Assembly: GCA_023374045.1 (NCBI GenBank)
Contig: CM041778.1
Location: 365,836,831 to 365,900,830 of the forward strand
Source: Limonium bicolor
Lineage: Eukaryota; Streptophyta; Magnoliopsida; Caryophyllales; Plumbaginaceae
Direction of reading: 5' to 3'
Length of the DNA: 64,000 bases
How positions within the stretch are numbered: the stretch's first letter is position 1; each line of letters starts with the position of its first letter. This document shows, piece by piece, positions 12,052 through 24,700 of the stretch. A program made the translations under genes and the position numbers. The notes beneath the pieces are model-generated. The model searched no databases. It was not told where the DNA came from and was given only the letters and a program-made list of their open reading frames with translations.

Positions 12052-13491
12052 CTAATTTTCCTTTTTTTTTGTGATTTCCACAGAATCCAAATTTCTCTAG
12101 TTCTTCCAATTTTACTCGTAAAGCTAATCTTCTTCTTCCCGACTAAGACTAATGGTGACACTGGCACATTACTACTCCCTTTCTGCTGTGTTCACGCTTC
12201 ATTGATCAGAACAACTCGAAAGAGGTGCGGAAAAGATTTGAGAAAGAACATGTGGGTCATAGCCGTAAAGCATCTTAGAGAATTGATAAGAAAATGAGTG
12301 GGATATATAAAATAAAGAGAAAATCCTGGTGACCATTCTATCCTTCTTATCATGGTGATGGTGGAGCATCATGGTCTAAGCCAATGAAGCATAGTAAGTA
12401 ATTAGATTGAAATTAGTAGCTCGCTCCTCCTTGAAGAAGGGAATGCAAGTACCCCGTACTTAAATGTTGACTTTGTTTGGTTGGTAGAAGCAAAGAAGGT
12501 CCTTACCCCCCTTTTTGCCTCATTTTCCCAACACCAGATATATTCAGACTGCGCCATCTTGTTGACTTCTTTTCCTTTATTGGTAACCCTCCCCTATCCC
12601 TCCCTCATTCTAGAGATCGATGTTGATTTTTGTCCATAATCTATAACTGCTGTTTCTTAGAGAATCTTACTATCTTATTAATCTTTTTCCATGAACTTGA
12701 AATGTTGGTATTGGACATGTATAATTCTATATTCTTGAGCTTGATTGGTTGTTATTTGATTGGTAGATTTTAAATCGGTATTTCCATTGTCACTTGCATG
12801 TAGATTTTACACGCATCATTTCTTACTATTTGTTTTTCAGTAGCTAACAGGTCATGGGTAACTGAGGGCTCATAGTTAATCGCATGGACATTATGTCGTT
12901 GGATGTCATTAATGTAAAACTACTGGCAGATTCACGGTAGCTTTAGTATTTATTATAAATTTCATTGGGGAAGCCTAAAAGGGTACTATTGACGGTCAGC
13001 TATCAGTTCTTAACAGGTAAAAAAACAAGGGATAGAGTATGATGCTTTTGAGCATAAGGTTCAGGCCTCAAGGTCCTTGGCAGTTCTCTTTCTTTTTTTT
13101 TTTTTTGAGACATTTTCCTATTACATCTTTAGGACTTTTGCTTGCAACTATACTGTGTAATGCATAGGGTGAGTAGATCATGGTAATGAAATCTCACTCC
13201 CATTTCTTTACTTTGCACTGCCAAAACCAATAGTTTTAAATTCTAAGATTTTGTTTGGTTGGTTAAAAACCGTTGAATGTATGTACTCTATGCTTATTAG
13301 AGGTGTTTGTAGTTGTTTTAGGTAGACAACATCATAGAAAATATTGACAGCTCTGTTCTGTGCCCCCTGATTTCGTTGATTATGTTGGGTAAAAACGCTG
13401 AGGCTGAGTGCTGTACTTTACTAAGTGATAGTTATTGTAGTCTTTAAATTTTTTATTCGCAAAAAAAGATGTATGCAAATTGTTGGCTTTT
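12052..13491. other. Unassigned sequence
   Basis: No domain, repeat or RNA gene recognised. Pyrimidine-rich and AT-rich stretches alternate, with no ORF of note beyond a short shadow at 12037-12297. Confidence 0.5.
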
Positions 13492-13745
13492 TTATCCTGT
13501 GTGTTCCATAGCAGCAGTAGTGCAGAACTTGAAACTGTTGACATGAGCCTCCACATTCATTGAGATCAGAGATATGCTTTCTAGCTTCCAAAAAACCAGG
13601 AGTCTCAGCATGCATATCACCCCGCATTTCAGACGATCTTCCCCATTCTTACTTATCTTCTTTAATCGCATTGGTTTCATTTTCACATAAGGACTCATCC
13701 ATAGAGTCAGAATCGTATTCCTCAGAGATCCATCCAATTCTGTGA
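13492..13745 (-). pseudogene. Exon-like remnant, unidentified protein
   Basis: One minus frame reads GWISEEYDSDSMDESLCEN, then an in-frame stop, then RGDMHAETPGFLEARKHISD and a Cys/His-containing segment (ECGGSCQQFQVLHYCCYGTH). The acidic Ser/Asp/Glu composition followed by Cys pairs looks like real former coding sequence, but I cannot name the family. The neighbouring DNA gives no further exons. Confidence 0.3.
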
Positions 13746-13964
13746 CGCTCTAAAACAGCAAGAACGTCCAGGGTCCTTTTTCAGCAGTCTTTCTCTGAAA
13801 GGTCACAATATAGACAATTAATAATTGATACAACGGGTATTTTAATAATTTGGATAATTAGTTAACTATGAAAGTAATAGTTTATGATAGTTATGTAGCA
13901 TCTAGTTAATAAGAAAAACTAGAGTGGTATCCACATACTTTACAACATTTTATAATTTAGTTGA

Positions 13965-15955
13965 TAAAAGACATGCTAGAACTAAAAATGTCTGTGATTG
14001 TTTTTGAAGTTAGGAAATGTAGCCTTATTTGATCTACATATCAGTTCATCTGCATCTATTTGCTGTTGCTGCTATGATCTATTTCAGTAGTTTTAGTCTT
14101 ACAATAATGCTAGTAAGACGTGCAAGAACTAAAGATGTCTGTGATTGTTTTTGAAGTTAGGAAATGTAGTCTTATTTGATCTACATATCAGTTCATCTGC
14201 ATCTATTTGCTGCTGCAGCTATGATCAATTTCAGCAGTTTAAGTCTTACAATAATGCTAGTAAGACGTGCTAGAACTAAAGATGTCTGTGATTGTTTTTG
14301 AAGTTAGGAAATGTAGTCTTATTTGATCTACATATCAGTTCCTCTGCATCTATTTGCTGCTGCTGCTATGATCAATTTCAGCAGTTTAAGTCTTACAATA
14401 ATGCTAGTAAGACGTGCTAGAACTAAAGATGTCAGTGATTGTTTTTTAAATTAGGAAATGTAGTCTTATTTGATCTACATATCAGTTCCTCCGCATCTAT
14501 TTGCTGCTGCTGCTATGATCAATTTCAGCAGTTTAAGTCTTATAATAATGCTAGTAAGACGTGCTAGAACTAAAGATGTCTGTGATTGTCTTTGAAGTTA
14601 GGAAATGTAGTCTTATTTGATCTACATATCAGTTCCTCTGCATCTATTTGCTGCTGCTACTATGATCAATTTCAGCAGTTTAAGTCATACAATAATGCTA
14701 GTAAGACATGCTAGAACTAAAGATGTTTGTGATTGTTTTTGAAGTTAGGAAATGTAGTCTTATTTGATCTACATATCAGTTCCTCTGCATCTATTTGCTG
14801 CAGCTACTATGATCAATTTCAGCAGTTTAAGTCTTACAATAATGCTAGTAAGACGTGCTAGAACTAAAGATGTCTGTGATTGTCTTTGAAGTTAGGAAAT
14901 GTAGTCTTATTTGATCTACATATCAGTTCCTCTGCATCTATTTGCTGCTGCTACTATGATCAATTTCAGCAGTTTAAGTCATACAATAATGCTAGTAAGA
15001 CATGCTAGAACTAAAGATGTTTGTGATTGTTTTTGAAGTTAGGAAATGTAGTCTTATCTGATCTACATATCAGTTCCTCTGCATCTATTTGCTGCAGCTA
15101 CTATGATCAATTTCAGCAGTTTAAGTCTTACAATAATGCTAGTAAGACGTGCTAGAACTAAAGATGTCTGTGATTGTTTTTGAAGTTAGGAAATTTAGTC
15201 TTATTTGATCTACATATCAGTTCCTCTGTATCTATTTGCTGTTGTTGCTATGATCAATTTCAGCAGTTTAAGTCATACAATAATGCTAGTAAGACATGCT
15301 AGAACTAAAGATGTTTGTGATTGTTTTTGAAGTTAGGAAATGTAGTCTTATTTGATCTACATATCAGCTCTTCTGCATCTATTTGCTGCTGGTGTTATGA
15401 TCAATTTCAGCAGTTTAAGTCATACAATAATGCTAGTAAGACGTGCTAGAACTAAAGATGTCTGTGATTGTTTTTGAAGTTAGGAAATGTAGTCTTATTT
15501 GATCTACATATCAGCTCTTCTGCATCTATTTGCTGCTGGTGCTATGATCAATTTCAGCAGTTTAAGTCATACAATAATGCTAGTAAGACGTGCTAGAACT
15601 AAAGATGTCTGTGATTGTTTTTGAAGTTAGGAAATGTAGTCTTATTTGATCTACATATCAGTTCCTCTGCATCTATTTGTTGTTGCTGCTATGATCAATT
15701 TCAGCAGTTTAAGTCTTACAATAATGCTAGTAAGACGTGCTAGAACTAAAGATGTCTGTGATTGTTTTTGAAGTTAGGAAATGTAGTCTTATTTGATCTT
15801 CATATCTGTTCCTCTGCATCTATTTGCTGCTGCTATGATCAATTTCAGCAGTTTAATATTGCTAGTAAGACGTGTTAGAACTAAAGATGTCTGTGATTGT
15901 TTTTGAAGTTTGGAAATGTAGTCTTATTTGATCCACATATCAGTTCCTCTGCATA
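13965..15955. repeat. Tandem array of a 147-bp unit, about 14 copies
   Basis: The landmark TCTGTGATTG (variant TTTGTGATTG) recurs at 13991, 14138, 14285, 14432, 14579, 14726, 14873, 15020, 15167, 15314, 15461, 15608, 15755 and 15890. The spacing is exactly 147 bp twelve times and 135 bp once, at the last step. Each unit has TTTGCTGCTGCTGCTATGATC and CAGCAGTTTAAGTC segments. From about 14579 to 15314 two unit variants (GACGTGC...GATGTCTG and GACATGC...GATGTTTG) alternate, giving a 294-bp dimeric higher-order repeat. No long ORF runs through it. Confidence 0.95.
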
Positions 15956-15984
15956 TGCGTCTATGTTTGTTCTTGATTCAGCTA

Positions 15985-16040
15985 AACAAGTACTATAAGC
16001 TTGCTGGAAGTTCTTTGGGGAGAGTCTTCCAATTCGTTCT
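15985..16040 (+). other. Possible isolated exon, unidentified
   Basis: Directly after the tandem array the plus strand reads QLNKYYKLAGSSLGRVFQFV and then LR before a GTATGA donor-like site. A second short open stretch (YADFEENPLFF) follows at about 16290 after an AG. It reads like protein, but I do not recognise the family and cannot build a gene from it. Confidence 0.22.
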
Positions 16041-16785
16041 CAGGTATGATTCTGGTGTATTGTAAACATAAAATTACTCTAGTGTATGAATTGACAAGAT
16101 GACTCACTATTGAAGCAATTGATATGTTAACAAGTTCTGCTTTTTATTTCCTAATTTGTTGAGTAATCTCTTGTTAACTTCATATCTCAGATACAGTTTT
16201 GATGCGTTCTTCCAGTGCAGCGATTGCATTCAATTGTTTCAATTTGGCATTAGGCTTCTTCGATTGATCTTTTATCTTTCATTTTAGGTACGCTGATTTT
16301 GAAGAGAATCCTTTGTTTTTCATTTTTATATTGTACAATGTCTCACTAGGTTATGTCCACACTTCAATTGATTTTTTGGTTGATAAAATGCATAAAGGCC
16401 ATTATGGTATAGAATTGAATAGGTTTATGGTGTGGTAGTCATGCTTAGGATTGAATATTTCTATAAGATTAGCTTAAAATTGATGTTCTTGTCTGTACCT
16501 CATTTATATCTGTTGTTGTTTTGTTTTTCTATTTCACTCTTCTTATTTATGATTTAGTTTTACTTAGTGAACTTGTAATTTGAAGTCTACGATTGTTGAA
16601 TTCAGATGGTCCTATCTGGCCAAACTAACAACACTGGCACTTGTTGATTTTAAATGGTTCTATCTAAAATAAATGTACAATGAAACCTAAGTCCCAATAA
16701 CTATATTAGATTGTTAAAGTGTTTCATCCTATGCAGAAGGCTAGAATCTATGATATTGACTTTTGTCTTTTTGTTTGTTTATATG
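16041..16785. other. Unassigned AT-rich sequence
   Basis: Nothing recognised between the possible exon and the CACTA-type end at 16786. Confidence 0.5.
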
Positions 16786-17130
16786 CACTGCTGGAAAAAA
16801 AAAAGAATAAACAACGCCGTTTTTAAACCGGTTATATTTGTAAATCATTTTTTTTAGCATTTTATAGAACGATTATAATGTAAGGCGTTGTATTTATGGT
16901 TTAGGCCGGACATTTTAAAGAACGCTTCACTTAGGAAGCGTTCTTTATTGTATCGCGCCCAAAGACAAAAAAACGCTTGGAAAATAAGCGTTCTTTATAT
17001 GAAACATATAATGAACGCTTCACGTATAAAGCGTTTTTTATGTCTCTGGAACGCTCAGCATAAAGAATGCTTCCGTTTAGAAGCGTTTTTTATGTTTTTT
17101 TCTCTCAGCATAAAAAACGCTTTTGAAGTG
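16786..17130 (+). mobile_element. CACTA-type left end with subterminal repeats
   Basis: Starts with CACTGCTGGAAAAAA at 16786, close to the CACTA-superfamily terminal consensus. It continues with many direct and inverted copies of GAACGCTT/AAGCGTTC (16915-17130), the expected subterminal pattern. The element probably runs right into the transposase-like sequence near 18330 and the assembly gap. Its right end is not identified. Confidence 0.6.
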
Positions 17131-18329
17131 AAGCGTTCTTTATGTTGCCTGAATAATTCACCAAAAATTTAATCTCTCCCGCGTGTAACCCTCAAGAGCT
17201 ATAGCTACCTCTCTCTCGACTGAGCTCACATACGTACCCCGGCCAGTACCGTCCGCTAGCTACTGCGCCATCGCGCCACTGCCGCGTCGCCGTCCGTGCC
17301 GCCGCCACGCTTTCCGGCCGGTCTCTCGCGCCTGCTACGCGTTGATTTCTCCCGATATTTGCGCCCTGATGATCATCGATCGATCGACCCAAATATGCAT
17401 GCCTAGCTGTCGATCGCCTCCGTTTCGGTAATTCATCAAATTTGCGAACATGTACAGGAACATATATATTTCTGCTCTTTCACTCTTATTAATTTTGCAA
17501 CCTGCTATCGAACAGGAACATACATGCCCGTCGCCTCAGTACATACGTATATCATCTGTAGTAATTAGTTTTACAACCCAACTAGCGTAATATCGATCCA
17601 TGCTCTATCGCTTATATTCTTGACTCTGCTGGAGGTAATTTTGCTAACCAAACTGAATGGTCAGAAACATATACATGTTGTGGTTGGGATTAATGTGTTT
17701 AATTATTATGATTAAGTGCATGTTTGGGATTAATTAATTTTGCAAACCAATTAAACTGTCGCCTGAGCTGATTTTTGGTAGTATATACTTGCTGGTTGTG
17801 TCCACATGGACTTGAGATTAATATGTTATTAGGCAAAAAATATAAGTGTTTGGGCATACAAATATAGCCACGTAGTTATGGTGAAATTTTGCAAAACCAA
17901 ACTGTCGATCAGGAAGATATATGCTCTGTTTGAGATTAATGTGTTTATTAGAATTAAGTGTATTTGGGATTAATTTTGCAAACCAAACTGTCGCCTCTTG
18001 TCCATGCTCTATTGTGGTGAAACCCTATATTTTTAGGGGGGATTCTATCGGATTTCCCAGAAAATTTTGTCAAAGTATTGAATTATTGGATTCGAAATGT
18101 AATTATTCTTGTGTACAAACTATCTTCTGCAGGCATTGGTAGTAACTTTCATTGTCACACCTCATACGGGCTGGTTGATTGAAGTCTAGCAATATTCACA
18201 TCAGGACTAAGCAGACTACTAGGTTAGTTTATAATTTTTCTCTAATTACTTCTTAATTGTTCATATAGTGTTTCTCTGAATAGCTATATATTAAATGACT
18301 ATATAGACTATATATTTTGTAATGATATT
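17131..18329. other. Probable internal region of the CACTA element, non-coding here
   Basis: A GC-richer stretch (17180-17400) is followed by about 900 bp of AT-rich sequence with repeated phrases such as GGGATTAATTTTGCAAACCAA near 17728 and 17968. It could be the leader and introns of the transposase gene. No domain is visible. Confidence 0.35.
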
Positions 18330-18780
18330 GTGCAGATTATGGATGCCAACGATCATGAGATGCTCCTACAATGTGATGAGGATATGAGATGGAGATAGAT
18401 GCAGAGATGCAGTTAACGGAGCGTACACAGATTGTCGTTGCCGATGATGCTCCTACGACCTCTCAGGACCCCCTACGACCTCTCAGGGCCCTCCACGAAA
18501 GACACGAGGACCGTCACGTGGTCTAAATGAGAAGAAGGAGAGTGGCATGATTGATCTGGTGTGGGATAGGTATATGTTACACCTATATGTTATGTCTTAT
18601 TTTTTCATATATATACTGATATTTGTACATTTATACGTAGTACTATTATATTACGTATGACTAACATATATACTGTTAATATTAAGGTATCTTAGACCCA
18701 CTGGGCGTCTAAGCAGAAGTTTGCCAGCCCATGGGTCGATTGGTTAGAGACCCATTGCTGTATCAACAAAAAAATGGAGG
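18330..18780 (+). pseudogene. CACTA transposase-type (ORF1/Transposase_24-like) fragment, cut by the gap
   Basis: The plus strand reads TRGPSRGLNEKKESGMIDLV followed by WDRY, then an apparent intron, then a second open stretch that runs into the N gap. An RGP(T/S)RG-type start followed by a lysine-rich segment is typical of the ORF1-like proteins encoded by plant CACTA elements. Frame breaks upstream and the gap at 18782 prevent a full reading. The assignment rests on context (CACTA end at 16786) and this short motif. Confidence 0.4.
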
Positions 18781-18781
18781 A

Positions 18782-19281
18782 NNNNNNNNNNNNNNNNNNN
18801 NNNNNNNNNNNNNNNNNNNNNNNNNNNNNNNNNNNNNNNNNNNNNNNNNNNNNNNNNNNNNNNNNNNNNNNNNNNNNNNNNNNNNNNNNNNNNNNNNNNN
18901 NNNNNNNNNNNNNNNNNNNNNNNNNNNNNNNNNNNNNNNNNNNNNNNNNNNNNNNNNNNNNNNNNNNNNNNNNNNNNNNNNNNNNNNNNNNNNNNNNNNN
19001 NNNNNNNNNNNNNNNNNNNNNNNNNNNNNNNNNNNNNNNNNNNNNNNNNNNNNNNNNNNNNNNNNNNNNNNNNNNNNNNNNNNNNNNNNNNNNNNNNNNN
19101 NNNNNNNNNNNNNNNNNNNNNNNNNNNNNNNNNNNNNNNNNNNNNNNNNNNNNNNNNNNNNNNNNNNNNNNNNNNNNNNNNNNNNNNNNNNNNNNNNNNN
19201 NNNNNNNNNNNNNNNNNNNNNNNNNNNNNNNNNNNNNNNNNNNNNNNNNNNNNNNNNNNNNNNNNNNNNNNNNNNNNNNNN
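18782..19281. other. Assembly gap, 500 N
   Basis: Exactly 500 N, the usual placeholder for unknown length. Long open readings across it are artefacts. Confidence 0.99.
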
Positions 19282-19375
19282 AGTGGCATTTCGTGACTTT
19301 CTTTTTTTTAGTGGTATTTCATGAATTAGCCAAAAATATAGTGGCATTTCATGAAATTTGCCAAAAAATAATAAT
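19282..19375. repeat. Fragment of the AT-rich fold-back family
   Basis: AGTGGCATTTCGTGACTTTC followed by TTTTAGTGGTATTTCATGAATTAG matches the right arm of the fold-back element at 11341-12051 (GTGACATTTCATGACTTTC near 11995). Confidence 0.65.
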
Positions 19376-19379
19376 AAAA

Positions 19380-19866
19380 AATACCAACGGTTTACTGACC
19401 ATTGGTCTAGTATTTGGCAGTATGTGGTCGGTAATTAGTTGGAAAAAGGTAGCAAACCAATTGCACAGATGGTCGGTAATTAGTCGGTAAAATAGAAGGT
19501 CATCGATAAATAGTCGATAATACCAAGCGTAATAGTTGTCGGTAAAATAGAAGGTTGTTGGGTAATGAACGACTGATGTCATTGTCACAATTTCGTCGGT
19601 AAAATAACAGGTTATCGACAAATAGTTGGTAATCAACGACGGATATATTTGTCGCTATTTTGTCGGTAAAAAAAAGATTACCGACAACCTGTATCGATCG
19701 ACAAGTCGTCGGTAATTACCAACGGTGGTCTCCCTTTTGGTCAGCATTTGAATTACTGATGAGGGATTACCGATGACCAAATTGATCGGTAAGTCATCGG
19801 TAATTTCGTTTACTAACGACTTACCGACCAATTTGGTGGTCGATAAATACTGTTTTTCTAGTAGTG
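19380..19866 (-). mobile_element. CACTA right-end region (GTCGGTAATTACCGAC repeats)
   Basis: Many inverted and direct copies of GTCGGTAA/TTACCGAC are followed by a terminus that on minus reads CACTACTAGAAAAACAG (19866-19850), a standard CACTA end. The subterminal motif differs from that of the 16786 end, so the two ends probably belong to different elements. Confidence 0.65.
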
Positions 19867-20401
19867 AGATCAATGTGAAGATTTTATTAAATTATCGACA
19901 ACACCCGTGGTCGGCAAAGTGAAACGTTAAACACTACGTTTTGCTAAATAATAGTTGAGCTTTTAGAAAAATTACCGACCACTCTTGTCGTCGGTAATTT
20001 TAGACCATAAAACACCGTGTTTTAGTTATAAATTTCCGACCGTATCTGTCATCAATAATTTGAGACGTTTTGTTAATAAAAATACCGACCACTAGCTGTC
20101 GTAGCTAAATTAATTTACATTACCGACCACTATTTTGGTCGGTAATCCGTTGGTATATTTTCCGCGTTTCCTGGCGCCAATGATACCGCCAATGTACCGA
20201 CGACTCTTACCGATGAAATTGGTCGTTGGTAAACGGTTTGTCAAAAATTGGTCGGTAAATGGTTATTAATTCTTTTCCATGGATGATGATTTAATTTGGT
20301 CGGCATGTAGTCGGTAATTCGTAAGTAATTACCGATCAAAATTACTGACCGCGAATGATAGTCGGTAATTTTCGTCATTATTTTATGTTTTTCTTGTAGA
20401 G
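19867..20401 (-). mobile_element. Second CACTA-like end of the same repeat family
   Basis: The same ACCGAC/GTCGGT motifs continue. The right border reads on minus CTCTACAAGAAAAACAT (20401-20385), one base away from the common CACTACAAGAAAAACAT terminus. Probably a truncated relative lying next to, or interrupted by, the previous end. Confidence 0.5.
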
Positions 20402-20527
20402 TTATAAGTTAACGTTCACCTTGTATTATGTAAAGGAATATTGGATACATTAAATTAGAGTGTCTAAGTTACAACTATCCACAAATTCCTTAGCGTGACA
20501 ACAAAGACCCTAAATTGTGGCAAATTA

Positions 20528-20749
20528 TTGGCTCAAAAATAGCTACATTTACTATACAACCAACAATGAAAACATGTACAATGAATAAGGCTAACATGTA
20601 CAATAAACAATTATATTAAAAATACTATTTTTGTGTTCAATATTTGTTATATAAGTAATGTACAGATTTTATAGGTGTAATGTACATGTTACTTCTACTA
20701 CATGTACATGTAATGTAGCTATCTTTGGCTACATGTGGATGTAGCCAAG
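20528..20749 (+). mobile_element. MITE, copy A of a two-copy family in this window
   Basis: About 220 bp containing ACAACCAACAATGAAAACAT and ending GGCTACATGTGGATGTAGCC. It matches the complement of 63090-63303 over nearly the whole length. The ends carry inverted GGCTACAT/ATGTAGCC motifs. The left terminal repeat of this copy is shortened. Confidence 0.65.
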
Positions 20750-20927
20750 ACATGTTGTTAACCTATAGACGCCAGAGTTATTAAGATGTCTCTACACTTT
20801 ACAATTTAGTACAATAGTCTTAATTTCAAATCAAAAGAGATGTAACCTCAAAGCTAGCGTAACTCTAAAAGAAAGTTGACAATCGATAATTATCAATTTG
20901 GACCACTTACCTATATGCAGCTGCATG

Positions 20928-21204
20928 TTTTACGATAGAATTGTCTTAGCTCCTTGGTCTATATGTAATACCGTAATTAGTGTTAGGTTGTTAGTTGTGC
21001 TCTCTGTTGTAGTATGTTAGTTGGTTTATTATAGTTAGAGCACTGAGTGAAAATACTATAGTTTTATATAGATCAGAAAGAGAAAGGACAAAGATAACAT
21101 ATTGTAACTCTAATTAATGGGTTGATTGCTCTACTAATAGAAGGTTTTTTTTCCGTGGCATTATTCTTGAAGACTCCAGCACATATCTCCTTTGATTCTT
21201 TTCT
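20928..21204 (+). repeat. 5' LTR of the outer copia element
   Basis: 277 bp. It aligns with 27970-28247 with many substitutions and small indels. Its terminal TG and CA have changed to TT and CT. Confidence 0.85.
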
Positions 21205-21346
21205 CGGTATCAGAGAGGTAGATCCAACCTCTCGTAGTGCAAATAGTATAGAATATGAACCCTCTGACTATTATGAAGCTATTAAGAATGAAAAATGGAT
21301 TGAGGCAATGAAAGAGGAGTTTGAGGCACTAGAGAGAAATAGAACC
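21205..21346 (+). pseudogene. Start of the RT domain of the outer copia element
   Basis: Reads EPSDYYEAIKNEKWIEAMKE followed by EFEALERNRT, the conserved opening of a copia reverse transcriptase. The inner element inserts immediately after. The reading resumes at 26456 with WEVIELPKGKK. Confidence 0.85.
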
Positions 21347-21633
21347 TATTAGAATTATATTCCTTTCTTCATAGTTTCCTTCTTTATTTTTAGTTAGTTT
21401 CCCTTCTCTAATTAAGTCTAGATTTTAGTTAGTTTCCCTTCTCTAATTAAGTCTAGATTTTATTTCCTTATTCGATATCTCTTTTCTCCTATATATATGT
21501 ACCCATTCTTTTCATATAGAAGCAAGTAATAAGAAAGACATTCTTTCTGTATCTCCACACTCCATCTTTCTCGATCTGCTCTCTCCCTCTTTCTCGCTGT
21601 AGAATACAACTACCGATTCACAGCAATCCAACA
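21347..21633 (+). repeat. 5' LTR of the inner copia element
   Basis: 287 bp, beginning TATTAGAATTATATTCC and ending CAATCCAACA. It contains an internal 35-bp direct duplication (AGTTAGTTTCCCTTCTCTAA... twice, 21393-21462) and a TATATATATG box near 21492, a likely core promoter. Confidence 0.93.
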
Positions 21634-21711
21634 TGGTACCAGAGCAGGATTCTGTTCCTCTTCGTTTTTTCGCGAATCCCTTCTAGGGTTTCCGTCCCGT
21701 CTGCGATAGCC

Positions 21712-24700
21712 ATGGCCAACGAAGGAGGGGAGAACGAATTGACTCGTCTCCTCACTCAAATCCTGACGAATGTCGCGACGACCAGTGTTGGCGCAACCAA
21801 GGTTGATGCTTCTGATCCTTACTATATTCACCCGAGCGACTATCCTGGGATGATTATTGCCGGGAAATTTACTGGTAAAAATTTTTCACGATGGAAGAAG
21901 GCTGTCATCCTTTCCCTTACTGCCAAAAACAAGCTTGGATTTATAAATGGGAAGATTACGAAGCCTGATTCTGCATCCAGTAACTATGATCAATGGGAAC
22001 GATGTAATAGTCTGGTTCAATCTTGGCTTGAACACGCTCTTGACGAGTCAATAGCTCAGAGTTTCCTCACTGCAAATTCCGCGCGCGATTTATGGAACGA
22101 GTTGCTGGCGAAGTATGAAACAAGCAATGGTGTTCAATTATATCAGATCAGACAAGCCATTAGTTCTCTAAAACAAGAGAACGACAGCGTTACTGAATAC
22201 CATACCAAACTCAAGAAGCTATGGGATGAGATGGATATGATGTTTCCGACTCCCCCTTGCAACTGTGAGCAATCGAAGGAAAACCTAAAATACCACCAGA
22301 ACCAGAGATTGGTGGAGTTTCTTATGGGGTTGAACTCATCCTATAAAACTATCCGTGGTAACATTCTGATGAAGAAGACTTTACCTTCTATCGAACAAGC
22401 TTACTCTCTTTTGCTGCAAGAAGAAAACCAAAATCAACCTACTGAAACAAAGAAAGAGAGTGAATCGATGAGCTTTGCTAACCAGAGTTACAGGCCTGCG
22501 CTAGAAAACAAGTGGCAAAATGAGAAGAAGAAGAATCTGCATTGCAACTTCTGCAATAAAAGGGGGCACATTGAGGAAGATTGCTTCTTTAAATCTGGAA
22601 AAATAATTCAGTGCACATATTGTGGTAAGAAAGGTCATTTGGAAGAGAAATGCTTCGCAAAGCATGGTTTCCCAAAGGGAAATAAGACCGGGAGAAATAA
22701 CAGAGGTATGGTGGCTCAGACCAGCTTTGAATATGAGGAAAAACAGTCAAGAGAAAACAATCAGTTAACCGCAGGTTTCACACCACAACAACTGCAACAA
22801 CTCTCTGAGATATTCAATGGAAAAGGAAAAACTGCCATGTGCAGTTTTTCAGGTAAATCCTTATGTCTTAGTGCAGCTGTTCGTAGTAATAAGTCCAGGG
22901 ATTTTTGGATTCTCGATTCAGGTGCCTCTGATCATATCTGTTGTGATAAATCAATCATGAATTCTATTATAAAAAATGCTAAGCTGAAGCAAGTAAAAAT
23001 GCCAGATAATCATATTAAGGTTGTAGACTATATTGGACATGTCCAAATATGTCCTGACTTCAACTTACCTGATGTTCTTTGTGTTGAAGAATTAAGTTTC
23101 AATCTTTTATCAGTTCACAAACTGGCTGCACAGTTAAACAGTTTAATCTCCTTTGGAAGTGGGGGTTGTTTTGTGCAGGACCAATTGAAGACTGATTTCA
23201 TTCAAATTGGAACAGTTAAAGAAGGACTGTACATTTTGGACATCCAGCAGTTCGAGCAATACTACAGCAAGAGAAGGAGTCTTGTGTGTAATTCAATTTC
23301 TGTCATCAACAAATGGCACGATAGGTTGGGCCATGTGCCATTAGAAAAATTAAGAAGCCTAGATGTGATAGATAGTATTAGACAGAAAGATGTAGATAAA
23401 TTTTTCTGTGAAGCATGTAATAAATCAAAGGGACATAGGCTGCCTTTCAGTAGCAGCAGCATAAAAACTACATGTATTTTTGAGATGGTTCACGTAGACA
23501 CATGGGGCCCCTTTCATGTAAAGACCCACGATGGTTTTTCATATTTTGTTACTATTGTTGAAGATTTCAGCCGCGCTACATGGGTCTATATGATAAAAAA
23601 TAAAAGTGATGCTTTTCAAGTGATTAAACAATTCGTCCAGTATGTAGAAACTCAGTTTTCTGCAAAAATAAAAGTGATCAGGTCTGATAATGCAAGGGAA
23701 CTTGGCACCAGCTTAGAAGGAAAAGAATTTTATCAGGGGCGTGGTATTAAACATGAAACGACCTGTCCTAACACGCCCCAGCAAAATGGAATAGCTGAAA
23801 GAAAGCATAGATATCTTCTTGAGACAGCAAGGGCTCTATATTTCAAATCCAATGTTCCTCTTGAGTTTTGGGGAGAGTGCATACTCCACGCTGTCTATCT
23901 CATTAACAGACTTCCCAGTAAACCAATTAACATGCAAACACCATATGAAATTTTGTTCAATAAGAAACCAGAATATACACACTTAAGGGTGTTCGGTTGC
24001 CTGTGTTTCGCAACTATCACCTCCAGAATTGGGAATAAATTCAATCCAAGATCAACAGCTTGTATCTACCTGGGTCAGTCCATGCATCAGAAGGGATATA
24101 AATTGCTAAACCTAGAAACCAGAGATATCTTTGTCAATCGAGATGTAGTTTTCTATGAAAATTTGTTTCCTTTCAAACAAATACCAAACCATCTTAATCT
24201 TGACTTGAAGAAATACCTTTTACCCTCTGAAATAGAGAGACTGGTCGTCCCTTTACCAGACCAAACCACCCAATCTGTCGAAAATCATCATCCTATTTTT
24301 GAAGATTGGGTCCCTGATGTGGTCCAATATAACAACAATCAAGATACACCCACTACAGAGGGGGGCATCGAAGTAGAGGGGGCTCACAATCAATCAGATA
24401 CCAGTGATGATCAATCTCAAGCTGAACAACAAGCAAATCAGCCACCTGTTTCCAGAAGGTCTGAGCGCATCAGGCATGTTCCCGCACATCTCCAAGATTA
24501 CCTTCTGGGGAACGTCACAATAAACACGCTCACAGACGTTATTCCGTCTAGATGTATGAGCATTCAGTCCCAATTAGAGCAAGACATAACCGAGCCAGAG
24601 TCATATGAAGAAGCAGTATCCAAAGGAGAATGGGTTTCTGCCATGAATGATGAATTACATGCGTTAGAAGCTAACCAAACTTGGGAGCTGGTGGAACCGT

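Noticed and set aside
13965..15955. CRISPR-like array
   Set aside because: Whole 147-bp units are repeated with no short repeat and unique spacers, in a plant genome.
13965..15955. Centromeric satellite
   Set aside because: Only about 2 kb long and flanked by unrelated single-copy-like sequence; it could be a relic but cannot be called a centromere here.
18731..19490. Long open readings across the N run
   Set aside because: They consist almost entirely of undetermined residues; the gap has no sequence.
16786..19866. A single CACTA element from 16786 to 19866
   Set aside because: The two ends carry different subterminal motifs (AAGCGTTC versus GTCGGTAA) and no matching 3-bp target duplication; they more likely belong to separate elements.
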